A DNA stretch of 64,000 nucleotides from ZC4RG29 sp964521255 (lineage in GTDB: Bacteria > Bacteroidota > Bacteroidia > Cytophagales > Cyclobacteriaceae): contig CAZFRM010000002.1 of NCBI GenBank assembly GCA_964521255.1, forward strand, positions 62,001-126,000. Reading direction: 5' to 3'. Below, piece after piece: positions 1 to 9,657 of this stretch. Under the pieces are notes generated by a model. That model had not been told where the DNA came from, made no database searches, and saw only the letters and a list, made by a program, of their open reading frames with translations. A program made the translations under genes and the position numbers. Numbering within the stretch: the stretch's first letter is position 1; every line of letters starts with the position of its first letter.

Positions 1-468
1 AGAATTTTTTTTTAAAATCAAAATATGGAACAAGAAGATTTTGTATTTTTTATTTGAGGTAGTCGCTCAACATAAGTTGTTTAACATATTCTTACGTTGA
101 ATCATGAGATGAATAATATTGAGTATTTCAACCATTTAAAGGCAATAGAAATTTAGTTATGAACAAGAGTTGTTAATATTTTTTGAGGGTTATGCTTGAG
201 AAGTGCCTAGGGCGAAGAGGTGTTGTTGTGTAACACCAAGCTCGTGAGTGCCCAACTAAAAGTTTTGAGGCTGGGATTCAAGCGGAAACAAATTCGTTGG
301 TATACAAACTTTTTTAATGAACCTCCGTTTGACTCCACGGAAAACAAATTTTTATTTTGCGCTCAATGAATAGATGATATAATTCACACAAGAAATTAGG
401 TGGTACAGAATTTAGAGTGTGTCACAATAATAGGTTTTATTACCTAATTGAGCCAAGTCAAGAAATTG

Positions 469-675
469 TTAACCAATGTGCCTTCTGTGTTTTTTCTTTC
501 GCTTCAATCTCAATGTAATTTCAGGATCCAGATGAAGTTGGTAATCAGCGTTGATAATATTCCCATGAGAATGACCATCCAGTAGCGATGCCAGATTGAG
601 AGCTTTTGACTTTTCTGGAAAAGCGTTGTTATTCCTAAAAATCTCTTGTTTAGTTGATATCGAATAAATGTTGAT
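469..675 (-). pseudogene. possible gene fragment, unidentified
   Basis: An open frame of 68 codons without an ATG ends at a TAA at 471-469. Its translation has a balanced, soluble-protein composition and a basic end (RLKRKKKHRRHIG). It reads more like real protein than the hydrophobic 82-codon ORF overlapping it in another frame on the same strand (510-758). No family is recognised. It may be the 3' remnant of a gene whose start has been lost, which fits the decayed gene beside it. The rest of positions 1-468 is AT-rich and I see nothing else in it. Confidence 0.2.
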
Positions 676-751
676 TTAGAAAAGTCAATTCCAACTCGAC
701 TCAATGCAGTGTCTCTAGCTTTTAATTTGGATGGACAATTAAATTTAATAC

Positions 752-1160
752 ATGGCAAGACAAAAAGGTGTCATTAAATTGACTGGACAAACGGGAGGTG
801 TTTCCTTCTACAAGACTTCTGAAGATGGTTATCTCGCCAGGCAAAAAGGTGGTGTTGATGGGGAGCGTATCAAGAATGATCCTGAGTTTGAAAGGACGCG
901 TGAGAATGGTGCTGAGTTTGGAAGGGCGGGTGTGGCGAGCAAGTTACTCAGGACTTCAATTCGGGGCACTGATCTTGAACAGTTCTGATAGCAGGATGGC
1001 AGCAGGCTTACACGTGAGATGGTGAAGGTGATACAAGCTGATGCGACTAACCAACGTGGACAGCGGAAGGTGATTGATGGTGAAGCGGAGTTACTGAAAG
1101 GTTTTGAGTTTAACTTAAACGCCATTTGTGCCATACTACAAAGTCGAAAACTCAGCCCAT
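752..1160 (+). pseudogene. decayed conserved Bacteroidota hypothetical protein (MARQKG family)
   Basis: The first 78 codons begin MARQKGVIKLTGQTGG and continue with RENGAEFGRAG, which I recognise from a conserved Bacteroidota hypothetical family with no assigned function. The frame hits TGA and TAG at 986-991. The family-like text SDSRMA continues in the +1 frame at about 984-998. It then returns to the original frame from 1004 as LTREMVKVIQADAT and EAELLKGFEFNLN, up to about 1118. After that the similarity ends and the frame stops near 1160, running into the 3' end of the convergent hydrolase gene. Two closely spaced compensating indels and a lost C-terminus indicate a pseudogene. A sequencing error could explain the indels but not the truncation. 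Confidence 0.7.
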
Positions 1161-2098
1161 AATGGAAAGTGGTCTGAGATTCGATATGAAAGTTGGCTTG
1201 TCGTATAGTTTCTTGCGGTTAAAACTTTTCCAACAAAATTATAGATATTTCCCTGGGTAAACGTCATGGATATTTCAGGGCGTGCACGTTTATCAACGAA
1301 CCAGGCGATTTGGTCGTAGAAGCTGTAGGTGTTTTTAAATATGGTTCGCGGAATACCTTGCAGTTCAGGAGGAACTGTAAGGCCGGTGGAGGTAAAGGCT
1401 TCATACGTGGGGTCTCCATGTTTTTCAATATTGAAATCTCCTAATACAATTAAGCTGTGATTCCAATTATTAAGTTCCTTTGCCCAGTCGGCTACCCATT
1501 CGGCAATCGCTTTCAACTCAGGTATGCGTGATGTGGCGTTGTCTCCATATAGAACATGAAGAGTTACTAATACGAATGTTTTACTTCCGACTTTAAAGCT
1601 CACCGCATAGGGGGTACGACAAAATTGTTTTCTTAAAGCGTTTTCATCGATTCGATTGAGCCATTCATCCGGCACAACAAGTTCACAGGCCAATCCAGAG
1701 AGATTTACTTTGCGGGTATCGTAAAGGAAAGCCATGCGTTCATTGTTTCCGGCAGCTCCTCGTGTTACGTCTGTCATCAAGAAATTCCAATCCTGTCCCA
1801 AAAATTTCAGCATATGACGCAAGCACTTGATATTTCCTTTCACTTCCTGGATAGCGATAATGTCAAAGTGAGAAATTATTTCAATGATGGCCAATAATGA
1901 ATGTAAGTCGCGCTTCGGGGAAGCGTTGTCACCGGCCTCCCATTTTTCAGTCAGGTCTCCAAATGCCCGAATGTTCCAGGTAGCAATTAATACATTGTCT
2001 GTTAACTGCTTTGAGGGGATTACATTGTTGAGGTCTTGTCGGAGTGAAGCAAGTTCTGCTTGCACGTCTAATGGTGGTGTTTCAAAAATTGAGGGCAT
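1136..2098 (-). CDS. endonuclease/exonuclease/phosphatase (EEP) family protein
   Basis: A 320-residue protein of the DNase I-like EEP superfamily, metal-dependent phosphodiesterases acting on nucleic acids, lipids or phosphorylated small molecules. The signature blocks appear in order: IATWNIRAFG (Asn, near residue 40), IIAIQEVKG (metal-binding Glu, near 100), VLVTLHVLYGD (catalytic His region, near 175), LIVLGDFNIEKHGD (Asp/Asn, near 220) and the C-terminal RISDHFPLWAEF (Asp-His pair, near 310). All catalytic positions look intact, so the enzyme is probably active. No signal peptide is visible, so it is likely cytoplasmic. Its 3' end abuts the decayed gene on the other strand. The true substrate cannot be told from the sequence. 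Confidence 0.85.
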   Translation of the reverse strand: MPSIFETPPLDVQAELASLRQDLNNVIPSKQLTDNVLIATWNIRAFGDLTEKWEAGDNASPKRDLHSLLAIIEIISHFDIIAIQEVKGNIKCLRHMLKFLGQDWNFLMTDVTRGAAGNNERMAFLYDTRKVNLSGLACELVVPDEWLNRIDENALRKQFCRTPYAVSFKVGSKTFVLVTLHVLYGDNATSRIPELKAIAEWVADWAKELNNWNHSLIVLGDFNIEKHGDPTYEAFTSTGLTVPPELQGIPRTIFKNTYSFYDQIAWFVDKRARPEISMTFTQGNIYNFVGKVLTARNYTTSQLSYRISDHFPLWAEFSTL

Positions 2099-2336
2099 AG
2101 GGTCTTTTGTTTTGTAGTTTTAAGTTAAGGGAAATGGTGGGGATGAGAAAGGAAGTGTGAGTCTTTAAATAGGGATGAGGCTTCACACCCCTGCCCCTAA
2201 AAGGGGTAAGTTATCCATTCAACGTAGGCGTTATTTGTATTGCGAGCCGCGAGTGGAGAGAGGATGGGCGCAGTAAAGGCCGTTTCGGGTGAGTGCTGGC
2301 GTGACCTTTTGCGGCAAGGAAGGCCACTCCGCTTTA

Positions 2337-2361
2337 CCTGCCTTCACTTTGTTTCGGCAGG
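2337..2361. repeat. imperfect palindrome with CCTGCC/GGCAGG arms
   Basis: Lies in the 366-base gap between the hydrolase and the FISUMP lipoprotein gene. The arms CCTGCC and GGCAGG enclose 13 bases. It resembles the arms of the palindromes at 41,685, 48,050 and 49,964 and may be a diverged member of that group. The surrounding gap (2,099-2,464) is GC-richer than its neighbours and holds no credible gene. Confidence 0.4.
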
Positions 2362-2464
2362 CAAGCGCTGCGAAACGTCTAACCTTGTAGATCTGTCTAT
2401 CGCGACCTCGTGGAGCAAGACCGTGAACTGTTGCCTGAAAATCTTAGTCACAATAGGAGTGTGG

Positions 2465-3145
2465 TTAGTCTTTAATGCATCGCACAGAAAATCCTGAATT
2501 TTTGAGATAAGGATCTAGTGTTATCAACGCATCGGCATGGCTTAACCAAGTGGCATAGTTGCTCTTTTTGCTTAAAGATTCACTTGATGACCAATAGAAG
2601 CCAGATTGAGGATCAATAGCTCCTATGCCATTACCACCAACGCGGTATGCCCCTCCTGGAAGTGCTGAGAAGCCACTGCTATTAGTTGCACCTTTATTTG
2701 GTGTTGACCAATGTTGGGTGCCTATTTCTTTTAAAGCTCCACCAGCTATATCACTGCCCCCCAAAAAGTCAATCAGTATTTGCCACTCTTCCTTTGTTGG
2801 AATATGCCAGCCTTCCGGGCAAAGGTTACGCGGATCATTTACTGCATACCCATTATACAATACGCCAAATGGATCAGCATTAAGTGGTGATGAATATGCG
2901 CCAATAGTAAGGGGAACCCATTCATCGATGGTCGCAATTATTTCAATGGGGTCGCCATTCCTATAATGAGTTGTTCTTAAGTTCTCTACCATCCATGTCT
3001 GTGTGCCGATTGTCACCGTAGTGTAGACATTTCCATCACTATCTTTTAATAAATCCGGCGATTCTTCATCATTACATCCTATAAGGAATTGGAATGAAAG
3101 CGCCATTGCCAATATGGCGAGTCTGATATGAGAATACTTTTTCAT
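2465..3145 (-). CDS. FISUMP-domain lipoprotein
   Basis: A 226-residue protein with a lipoprotein signal peptide: basic start MKKYSHIR, a hydrophobic stretch, and the lipobox LIGC with the lipidated Cys at about residue 24. The mature part carries the Fibrobacter succinogenes major paralogous domain (TIGR02145). Its hallmarks are visible: DSDGNVYTTVTIGTQTWMVENL, LCPEGWHIPTKEEW, GFSALPGG, GFYWSSSE and the terminal GFSVRCIKD. Such proteins are surface lipoproteins of Bacteroidetes and Fibrobacteres with unknown molecular role. No neighbouring gene shares its orientation closely enough to suggest an operon. Confidence 0.85.
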   Translation of the reverse strand: MKKYSHIRLAILAMALSFQFLIGCNDEESPDLLKDSDGNVYTTVTIGTQTWMVENLRTTHYRNGDPIEIIATIDEWVPLTIGAYSSPLNADPFGVLYNGYAVNDPRNLCPEGWHIPTKEEWQILIDFLGGSDIAGGALKEIGTQHWSTPNKGATNSSGFSALPGGAYRVGGNGIGAIDPQSGFYWSSSESLSKKSNYATWLSHADALITLDPYLKNSGFSVRCIKD

Positions 3146-3686
3146 AGTCGTTGTGTTGTAAATTGATTTTAAATCTATCTGATCACTTCGTTAAGCATAG
3201 CGGGTTATTTTGATGTATATCAATGATCAATACATGCTCTTGTAACCTTGTGATGAATTATCTTTTTTCAGGGATACTTATTGATCAATGACGAATGAAT
3301 CTTCTAAATCAACGCGAATTGTTATTGGAACCACAAGGGACTGAATCCATGAGGGAAGTGAAATGTAATAAATTGATAGAGCGAATAATAGTCTTAAATT
3401 TTCCTGTTTTAAATGCGTGATATAAGAAGGTTGTTAGAATAAAATTTAATCATTATCATCATCAATAAAGTAGAAAATTTTCGGTGAAGAGCACCGACAA
3501 AGGCAGAGGATCCGGCTTCAAAATTTTCACAATCCGCAGAAAGGAAAAAAATCTTTGTCAAATAGGGATTTATGTTGCTCGTACACGGCGCCATAGAAAT
3601 GGTACCGATGTATGCTTTGTATAAAATATGCCAGAATATTGAAAGAGCGACTTATTTTATTTGACGATTAATTGGTAATAACTTAA
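3146..3686. other. intergenic region with a small hairpin repeat
   Basis: 541 bases without a credible gene. At 3,481-3,497 there is a hairpin, TCGGTG-AAGAG-CACCGA, followed by acaaaggcag. A near copy (GCCGGTG-AAGA-CACCGGC followed by aaaggcgg) lies at 8,523-8,540 downstream of the NERD gene. The 61-codon ORF on the minus strand at 3,409-3,594 looks spurious because it reads through this hairpin. Confidence 0.5.
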
Positions 3687-6600
3687 ATGAAACGTATTCT
3701 ATTTCTGCTGCTTAGCGTGTCCAGTCTAACGGTTTTTTCACAAGACATTATTGTTACTAACTATTCCGGGGCAACAACTTTTGATCGGTATGAAGAATTT
3801 TCCCCCATTATTACAATTCAAAACACCGGTATCGTTTCGATCGACACGTATTTCTATGCAGCATTTTACCTATCCCAAGACGATCAATGGGATTCCTCTG
3901 ATGTTCCAGTCGAAAGTATTAGTATTCCATCGGGCCTTGGAGCAGGTCAATCTGCTACAGGGACACCATACCGAGGTAGTATAGATGCAACACCCGGAAC
4001 TTACTATTTAATCATTAAAGCTGACCATACATTCCGCATAGCAGAGACAGACGAGACGAACAATTTGTTTATCATTCCAAACTTTACCATTAATCCACCA
4101 AACGTTGATTTTGCTTTTACATCTTTTTCGTTAGACAAAACTTCATATAGTGTGAGCAGTGTGGCAAAGGCTAGCTATGTACTCAGGAATCTTGGTTCCA
4201 CAAATACGGGTAAGCTTGTTTACATTCGATTAGCGCTGAGTGCCGACAACATTTTAGATGAGCACGATTATTACTTCAACGATGCCAGCCAGATTTTAAC
4301 CGGTCCGGACAACTTTACCTCTAATCCAAATGATCTCAACCTAAGTCTGGCCCTTCCTAGTTATGCACTTGGAAATTATTATGTTCTTGCCTGGGTTGAT
4401 CGCGATCAATTTGGAGGCGAAAAATTTTCCGAAACCAATGAGAACAATAACCTGGGTGTTTTTCCCATAACGATCAGTGCAGCATCAAACATTGACCTTA
4501 CCATTAGCACAGCCTATACATCATTCAGCGGTGGTTCCCTATCTGCCGGTGTGAGGGTTCAAAATAACGGTACGACCAGTGTTGGAGGTTACAACATTGG
4601 AGCACAACTCATGCCGCAAGGAGGTACACCAGACTACCACTATTGGGAATGTCCATATCTCTATGATAATAATCTAAGTGGCGGAGAAGGAAAAGATCAT
4701 AATGGTATTCAATTTTACGTCCCAACACCAGCAGAAGGAACCTACTATGCTGTATACAAAGTAAATTTTCAGAATTCTATACCAGAGACCAGTTATTCCA
4801 ATAATGTTTACATTGATTATTCAACGCCTATCGTTATCGGGCCGCCTCCTGTACCGGGCGTGACCTTTAATTCTTTGGCGACATCGGGCGCAGTAGATGA
4901 TACTGATCAACAAGTAAACCTGACCTTCAATCTCACGAACTCAGGAAATACCATCGGGTTCAATCAGAAGTATACCGTTGCTATTAAGAATGCATCAAAT
5001 GCTACTGTTCATTCTCAACAAGTGACAGTTCTCATCAATTTTAGTCCTGGCCAATCTACGACCAAAGCAGTGACTCTCAATCTCAGCACTCCGTTGCCTG
5101 TGGGCACATACCAAGTTTCAGCTACCTGTACAAGTCCGGTTTACACAACCCCCACGCAAGTCAGCAACTCATTTGACGTAGTGTCTACGCAATACACGTT
5201 GACAGGAACAGTAAAAAGCGAAGATGGATCCCTACTTACTAAAGGGCAATTGTTTCTCTACCAAGATGACGGAAACGGTAGCGTCGTGTTTGTCCAAAAA
5301 GTCGTTCCCTATTCAGGCCCAACGTTCTCGTTTTCTATTGACCACCTCCCGCATACCCTATACTTCGTTCCTGACCCACTAGTTCATCCGGATCATGTTC
5401 CAACGATTTACGGAAAGACTATTGTACTTCAGCCTGAAAACTTTTTTGTTGCAACCGATAATATAAATCTTGATATGGAGGTCCTCAAAGTCTCCGATCA
5501 AAATAGTGGCTCGGGGGTTATTAGTGGCCAGGTTACTTCAAGTGAAGGCAATCCGGCGGGAAGGATGCGACAATTACGAACAACAACAATTGAAACTTCA
5601 TCGCTGCCAGTTGTCTTACTCTCTTCTTCACACGAGCCAGTTCAAATAGTTTATACGGATGCTGATGGGTTTTACGAATTTAGGAACCTGCCGCGCGATA
5701 CATATGAAGTTTTTATCTGCTTTGAACTCGATGCTCGGAAAATGAATCCAGTGGTGGTTGATATTACTGAAAAAAATTTGAATGTCAATTTTGAGATGAC
5801 GTCGGCAGGTGTCAACACGTCAACGTCTCAACTGTATTTACCTCAAACCATATCAATGAGCGAATTCCAACCTTACCAGTATGGAAATTATTCTATAATT
5901 CCTGACGCACAAAGCAATGCAGGTTTAACAATAGAATACCTCAGTTCCAATGACAACATAGCAGCCATCGTGAATAATGAAATTGTGATCACTGGTGTAG
6001 GCACTGCAATTATTACAGCACGTCAGGCTGGTAACAATTTTTATCAGTCTGCTTCTATCGATCTACCTTTGACTATTAACAAAGCAGACCAATCATTATT
6101 GATGTCCGCTATACCCACAATGAAGTATGGTGATTTACCCTACACCCTATTAGGCACTTCTTCATCGAATTTGAGTGTTACCTACACGTCATCTGATGCA
6201 TCCATCGCCTCCATTAGCAATAACCTTCTGACCATTCATAAACCAGGAACAATCGAGATAATAGCTGAACAAACCGGTAATGATTTCTACAACCCTGCGG
6301 TACCCATCCATAGTCAGCTCACCATTGATAAGGGAGATCAGCTCTTAAATTTTAGCCCATTACAAGACAAAATTTTTGGCGATGCTCCATTTTTAATTGA
6401 GTGCAGCGCCTCATCGGGATTGGAGGTAACTTTCTCATCTTCCAATCCCAACATTGCTTCTGTCTCTGGAACTTTCATTGAAATCCATTCAGCAGGGTCG
6501 GTGGAAATAATTGCTGATCAACCTGGGAATGAGTTGCATAATCCAGCATTACCTGTCACCCAGCAACTCACTATCGAAAAGTCAACACAGACTATTTTCT

Positions 6601-7073
6601 TTGACGCCTTATCAGACGTTTCCACTGACATGAGCTCATTTGAATTTTTGGGAACGGCAAGTTCAGGACTGAATGTTCACTTTGAATCCTCCGATGAAGA
6701 AATTGTTTCAATTGACGGGAATCTAGCGACCATTCATGGTTCGGGTATTGTTAATGTAACAGCATATCAACCTGGAAATCAAAACTATCTTCCCGCAAAG
6801 GCTGTGACGCGCGAACTTCGAGTAAATCTTGTATTGGGTATCGAAGAGGAGAACATCAATAAGTATGTTTATCCTAACCCAACCAATGACTTTGTATATA
6901 TCGGGGTTCCAAATATTCGAAAGATTGAAGTTGCAGATGTAATGGGACGTGTCTGCCAAAACCTGCCATTTGCTGATTCAAGAATTGACCTTTCGGGATT
7001 AGAGCCTGGCGTATATTTCATCACGCTGACATTTGGTAATCAGTTTGGCACAATAAGAGTAGTCAAACGATAA
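3687..7073 (+). CDS. secreted multi-domain CARDB/Ig-like protein with T9SS sorting domain
   Basis: A 1,128-residue exported protein. Residues 1-18 form a signal peptide ending in VFSQ. Three to four CARDB-like adhesion modules follow (about 20-495), marked by repeated ETDETNN, SETNENNN and ETSYSNN turns. Two carboxypeptidase-regulatory-like modules come next (about 503-710; LTGTVKSEDGS and ISGQVTSSEG). Then four related Ig-like repeats span about 720-1,040, each with a LTIxK(A/G)DQ linker and a SSDxxIAS motif. The last 80 residues (YPNPTNDFVYI, DLSGLEPGVYFITL, VVKR end) are a type IX secretion C-terminal sorting domain. It is therefore likely carried across the outer membrane and attached or released. 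No catalytic domain is seen. The role is probably adhesive or structural. Confidence 0.85.
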   Translation: MKRILFLLLSVSSLTVFSQDIIVTNYSGATTFDRYEEFSPIITIQNTGIVSIDTYFYAAFYLSQDDQWDSSDVPVESISIPSGLGAGQSATGTPYRGSIDATPGTYYLIIKADHTFRIAETDETNNLFIIPNFTINPPNVDFAFTSFSLDKTSYSVSSVAKASYVLRNLGSTNTGKLVYIRLALSADNILDEHDYYFNDASQILTGPDNFTSNPNDLNLSLALPSYALGNYYVLAWVDRDQFGGEKFSETNENNNLGVFPITISAASNIDLTISTAYTSFSGGSLSAGVRVQNNGTTSVGGYNIGAQLMPQGGTPDYHYWECPYLYDNNLSGGEGKDHNGIQFYVPTPAEGTYYAVYKVNFQNSIPETSYSNNVYIDYSTPIVIGPPPVPGVTFNSLATSGAVDDTDQQVNLTFNLTNSGNTIGFNQKYTVAIKNASNATVHSQQVTVLINFSPGQSTTKAVTLNLSTPLPVGTYQVSATCTSPVYTTPTQVSNSFDVVSTQYTLTGTVKSEDGSLLTKGQLFLYQDDGNGSVVFVQKVVPYSGPTFSFSIDHLPHTLYFVPDPLVHPDHVPTIYGKTIVLQPENFFVATDNINLDMEVLKVSDQNSGSGVISGQVTSSEGNPAGRMRQLRTTTIETSSLPVVLLSSSHEPVQIVYTDADGFYEFRNLPRDTYEVFICFELDARKMNPVVVDITEKNLNVNFEMTSAGVNTSTSQLYLPQTISMSEFQPYQYGNYSIIPDAQSNAGLTIEYLSSNDNIAAIVNNEIVITGVGTAIITARQAGNNFYQSASIDLPLTINKADQSLLMSAIPTMKYGDLPYTLLGTSSSNLSVTYTSSDASIASISNNLLTIHKPGTIEIIAEQTGNDFYNPAVPIHSQLTIDKGDQLLNFSPLQDKIFGDAPFLIECSASSGLEVTFSSSNPNIASVSGTFIEIHSAGSVEIIADQPGNELHNPALPVTQQLTIEKSTQTIFFDALSDVSTDMSSFEFLGTASSGLNVHFESSDEEIVSIDGNLATIHGSGIVNVTAYQPGNQNYLPAKAVTRELRVNLVLGIEEENINKYVYPNPTNDFVYIGVPNIRKIEVADVMGRVCQNLPFADSRIDLSGLEPGVYFITLTFGNQFGTIRVVKR

Positions 7074-7333
7074 GATAGTATACACACTCTCGTGTTTGGC
7101 CATCGGTACTATATTCTAGGTCAAGCTAAATTGCCATGCCGATAAGTATGCCAATGGTGTGGTAGTTTTTGACGAGGTCGTTGGCTTGATGAACGCTTAG
7201 CGTCTTTTTATGAATCTGACGCGCAAGCACGCAATTTGATTTTTTAAAATGCCCCGCAAAAAACAAAGATTCATTTGATTTAATGAGCCTGGGATTTATC
7301 TTAGAAATTGAAAGTCATTTCGTCAAGTAGGTT

Positions 7334-8404
7334 ATGTGCAAAGTCCATAATACAATTGGCTCTCTTACAACAATAAAGACGCATTTAACTCAAAACAAAA
7401 TTGACGGTTTCAATTCAGTTGGTGAACTGATATCGTTCCAGGAAAACTACGCCACTACACGACAACAAATAATTTCCAATCACGAAATCCTAATAACAGA
7501 AGAACGAAACAATTTAGGTTCAGAGATTTTGCAACTAGAAAATGAAATCACAAAAAGCAAATTGGAGGTTGAGCAGAAATTGAAATCCGAACTTGAGGCT
7601 TTAAGACGAAAATCCGATGACCTGTTACAAATGGAGAAGAGTTTGCTTCAAGAGTTCATGTACAGCTTTAAAATCGTCTACCTGGACCTCAAGATCAAAT
7701 ACAAGGAGCTCACTTTGAATAAAACTGTTTCTTCCGCCATTCGGCCAATAGCCACCCTACTTGCAGACAAAAATAATCGCCTCCAATACCTCATTGCAAA
7801 CTTTGAAGGAGCGGTCAAAGAAAGCAGCAGTCTCTCGTTGCATGAGCATGACAGAAAGAAACAAGCCATAGATGAAATCAATACTTTCATCTATGGCGCT
7901 ATTGGTGAACAGAAAGTAGTGAAAGAGCTGGAGAAATTATCCGATGAATACATTTTGATCAATGACTTATCGATTTCATTTCCCAAACCCATCTATTACA
8001 GCCAGGCTAAACAGTATATAAGATCCATTCAAATCGACCATCTTTTGATTTCGACTTCTGGTATTTTTCTGATTGAGACAAAAAACTGGAGCAAAGATTC
8101 TTTGAATAACCTGAGTTTACGGTCCCCTATTGATCAGATTAAGAGAACAAACTTTGCTTTATATAAGATATTAACCAGCAATCCTGATTTAAATCTTGCC
8201 AAACATCATTGGGGTGAAAGAAAAATTCCAATAAGGAATCTTATCGTTATAATTAACCACAAGCCGAACGTGGAATTTGAGCATGTTAAAATTGTAACGT
8301 TGCGTGAGCTACTTGGCTACGTGGAATTTTTTAAACCCAGTTTATCAGACCAAGAGACGCAAAAAATAGCTGACTACATAATAAAGCTTAGTACTCGGAA
8401 TTAG
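7334..8404 (+). CDS. coiled-coil NERD-domain protein
   Basis: A 356-residue soluble protein. Residues about 40-190 are rich in Glu, Lys, Gln and Leu in heptad-like spacing and should form a coiled coil. Residues about 195-300 match the NERD (nuclease-related) domain: FIYGAIGEQKVVKELEKL, then INDLSISF, then QIDHLLISTSGIFLIETKNWS. The Asp of IDH and the Glu and Lys of ETKNW fit the PD-(D/E)XK-like nuclease core. NERD domains are found in nucleic-acid processing and some defence proteins, but the substrate here is unknown. It stands alone, without an operon partner. A hairpin repeat lies downstream at 8,523-8,540. The start codon is tentative because codons near the N-terminus are weakly conserved in character. 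Confidence 0.8.
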   Translation: MCKVHNTIGSLTTIKTHLTQNKIDGFNSVGELISFQENYATTRQQIISNHEILITEERNNLGSEILQLENEITKSKLEVEQKLKSELEALRRKSDDLLQMEKSLLQEFMYSFKIVYLDLKIKYKELTLNKTVSSAIRPIATLLADKNNRLQYLIANFEGAVKESSSLSLHEHDRKKQAIDEINTFIYGAIGEQKVVKELEKLSDEYILINDLSISFPKPIYYSQAKQYIRSIQIDHLLISTSGIFLIETKNWSKDSLNNLSLRSPIDQIKRTNFALYKILTSNPDLNLAKHHWGERKIPIRNLIVIINHKPNVEFEHVKIVTLRELLGYVEFFKPSLSDQETQKIADYIIKLSTRN

Positions 8405-8522
8405 GGAACTAGGCCTCGTACAATACCAACGCAGGTTAAGATATTCCCGACTACTCCAGTTGCACGCCAATAGCAAGTTTTACTTATCTGAAACTGCAAT
8501 AATGTTTTACCCACGTTGCAAT

Positions 8523-8540
8523 GCCGGTGAAGACACCGGC
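8523..8540. repeat. hairpin repeat GCCGGTG-AAGA-CACCGGC
   Basis: A perfect 7-base inverted repeat with a four-base loop, followed by aaaggcggg. It is closely related to 3,481-3,497. It lies between the convergent 3' ends of the NERD gene and the 134-residue hypothetical gene, so it may end transcription or simply be a dispersed repeat. Confidence 0.5.
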
Positions 8541-8574
8541 AAAGGCGGGGGTGTATGAACCAAATAAAAGGGCA

Positions 8575-8979
8575 TCATCCAACCTCGTCCTCAAAGTATT
8601 CCTCTAATCCGTTTATTATGCTGATAATGGACGCATCGATCTTCCTGCGTTCTAAGGAATCAAATATCTTAGCAAGGTTACACCAGGAATGCTTGGGACA
8701 AATAGAATCAATTTCTCTTGCTTCGTCTTCATCCAGTAACTTCAATACATCATTGGCCAGGCCAATGATACAGGTTTGATGGTTCTGAATATACCGTTCA
8801 AGATGACTCTCGCTGGATTGCGAAAACACCTGGTTACGAAGGTTAACTTTTACACGGTCTATCGCCTGGGCGATCAGTTCTTTCTTAGCTTCAAAATCTG
8901 CAACAACGGGCTCGATTGTTCGATTTTCTATCAGCTCTCTTTGAAGGAAGTCTTCAAAGAAATCCAATTCGAATTTCAC
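8575..8979 (-). CDS. hypothetical protein
   Basis: A 134-residue acidic, mainly helical, soluble protein with no recognised family. The start MKFELDFFEDFLQREL and the acidic end GLEEYFEDEVG are consistent with a real small cytoplasmic protein. Two Cys (in QTCIIG and SICPKHSWCNLA) are close to His residues, but no metal-binding pattern is clear. The gene converges on the NERD gene. Confidence 0.55.
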   Translation of the reverse strand: MKFELDFFEDFLQRELIENRTIEPVVADFEAKKELIAQAIDRVKVNLRNQVFSQSSESHLERYIQNHQTCIIGLANDVLKLLDEDEAREIDSICPKHSWCNLAKIFDSLERRKIDASIISIINGLEEYFEDEVG

Positions 8980-9270
8980 AATATATTAACGGTCTAGAGT
9001 TTCTTTTAGCGGCAAATATAGGAGAATGTGTAAAATAACGAAGGGGCTGGATAAATTTTGGGACATGTTCTGCCTGCCTTGATAGGGTGTGCGCGCACGC
9101 TGTTGTTTAAAAGTTATTGGAGTTATTCATTGGTTGCAATACACACTTGTTAAAGTCATAAATACCAAATAACCGGTATGGCGAATACATCAGGGAATGT
9201 GTACATTGATTATGTTAACGGGCCTCCCCCACCTCGCAAGAAATTTTCTCACCTACTAACTATTTGCAAT

Positions 9271-9651
9271 ATGAGCCAACAAAAAATCTTCTCAGGAAAA
9301 TGGACAGGTGACTACCTGGACGTCAAGGGGTATAAGGGTACCCTTGAAATGGAAATCAAAGCCGACGGTGATCGCATCAGTGGCGAATTCACATTAACGA
9401 TAAAAGATGTCGACGCTCCGCAGGTCATGAAGGGAGCGCTAAGTGGCGTTGAATCGGAAAAAGGTTTGCGTCTCTCACTCTCCATGCTGGACAATAAACG
9501 ACAGAACCTTGAACTCCAGTATGACAGTCAGGTGTCGGAAGGAGGCACCTTTGCACGGCAAGCCCTCTACGGTATTGTATCGGCTCCCCCGAAAACCGAT
9601 TTAGGTGGTGGTGTTTGGATGGTGTGGAATTTTGATCAACTCCAAAAATAA
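9271..9651 (+). CDS. small beta-rich hypothetical protein, first gene of the terpenoid-like operon
   Basis: Read from the ATG at 9,271 it gives 126 residues beginning MSQQKIFSGKWTGDY. The earlier in-frame ATG at 9,178 would add a proline-rich 31-residue stretch that does not look like protein. The FSGKWTGDY opening, the alternating hydrophobic strands (TLEMEIKADGDRISGEFTL) and GVWMVWNFDQ at the end suggest a small lipocalin-like beta barrel. That is inference from pattern only. There is no signal peptide. Six bases separate it from the metallopeptidase gene, so the two are probably co-transcribed. It may bind a hydrophobic intermediate of the pathway, but nothing in the sequence proves this. 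Confidence 0.6.
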   Translation: MSQQKIFSGKWTGDYLDVKGYKGTLEMEIKADGDRISGEFTLTIKDVDAPQVMKGALSGVESEKGLRLSLSMLDNKRQNLELQYDSQVSEGGTFARQALYGIVSAPPKTDLGGGVWMVWNFDQLQK

Positions 9652-9657
9652 ATTGCT

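Noticed and set aside
829..1134. 101-codon ORF on the minus strand antisense to the decayed gene
   Set aside because: Its frame mirrors the MARQKG-family remnant and has no family-like motifs; the plus-strand reading is clearly the informative one.
2240..2497. 85-codon ORF on the plus strand
   Set aside because: Reads through a repeat palindrome and overlaps the end of the FISUMP gene; composition does not resemble protein.
7126..7314. About 62 open codons on the minus strand between two plus-strand genes
   Set aside because: Has no start codon and no recognisable family; kept out because an open frame of this length can occur by chance.
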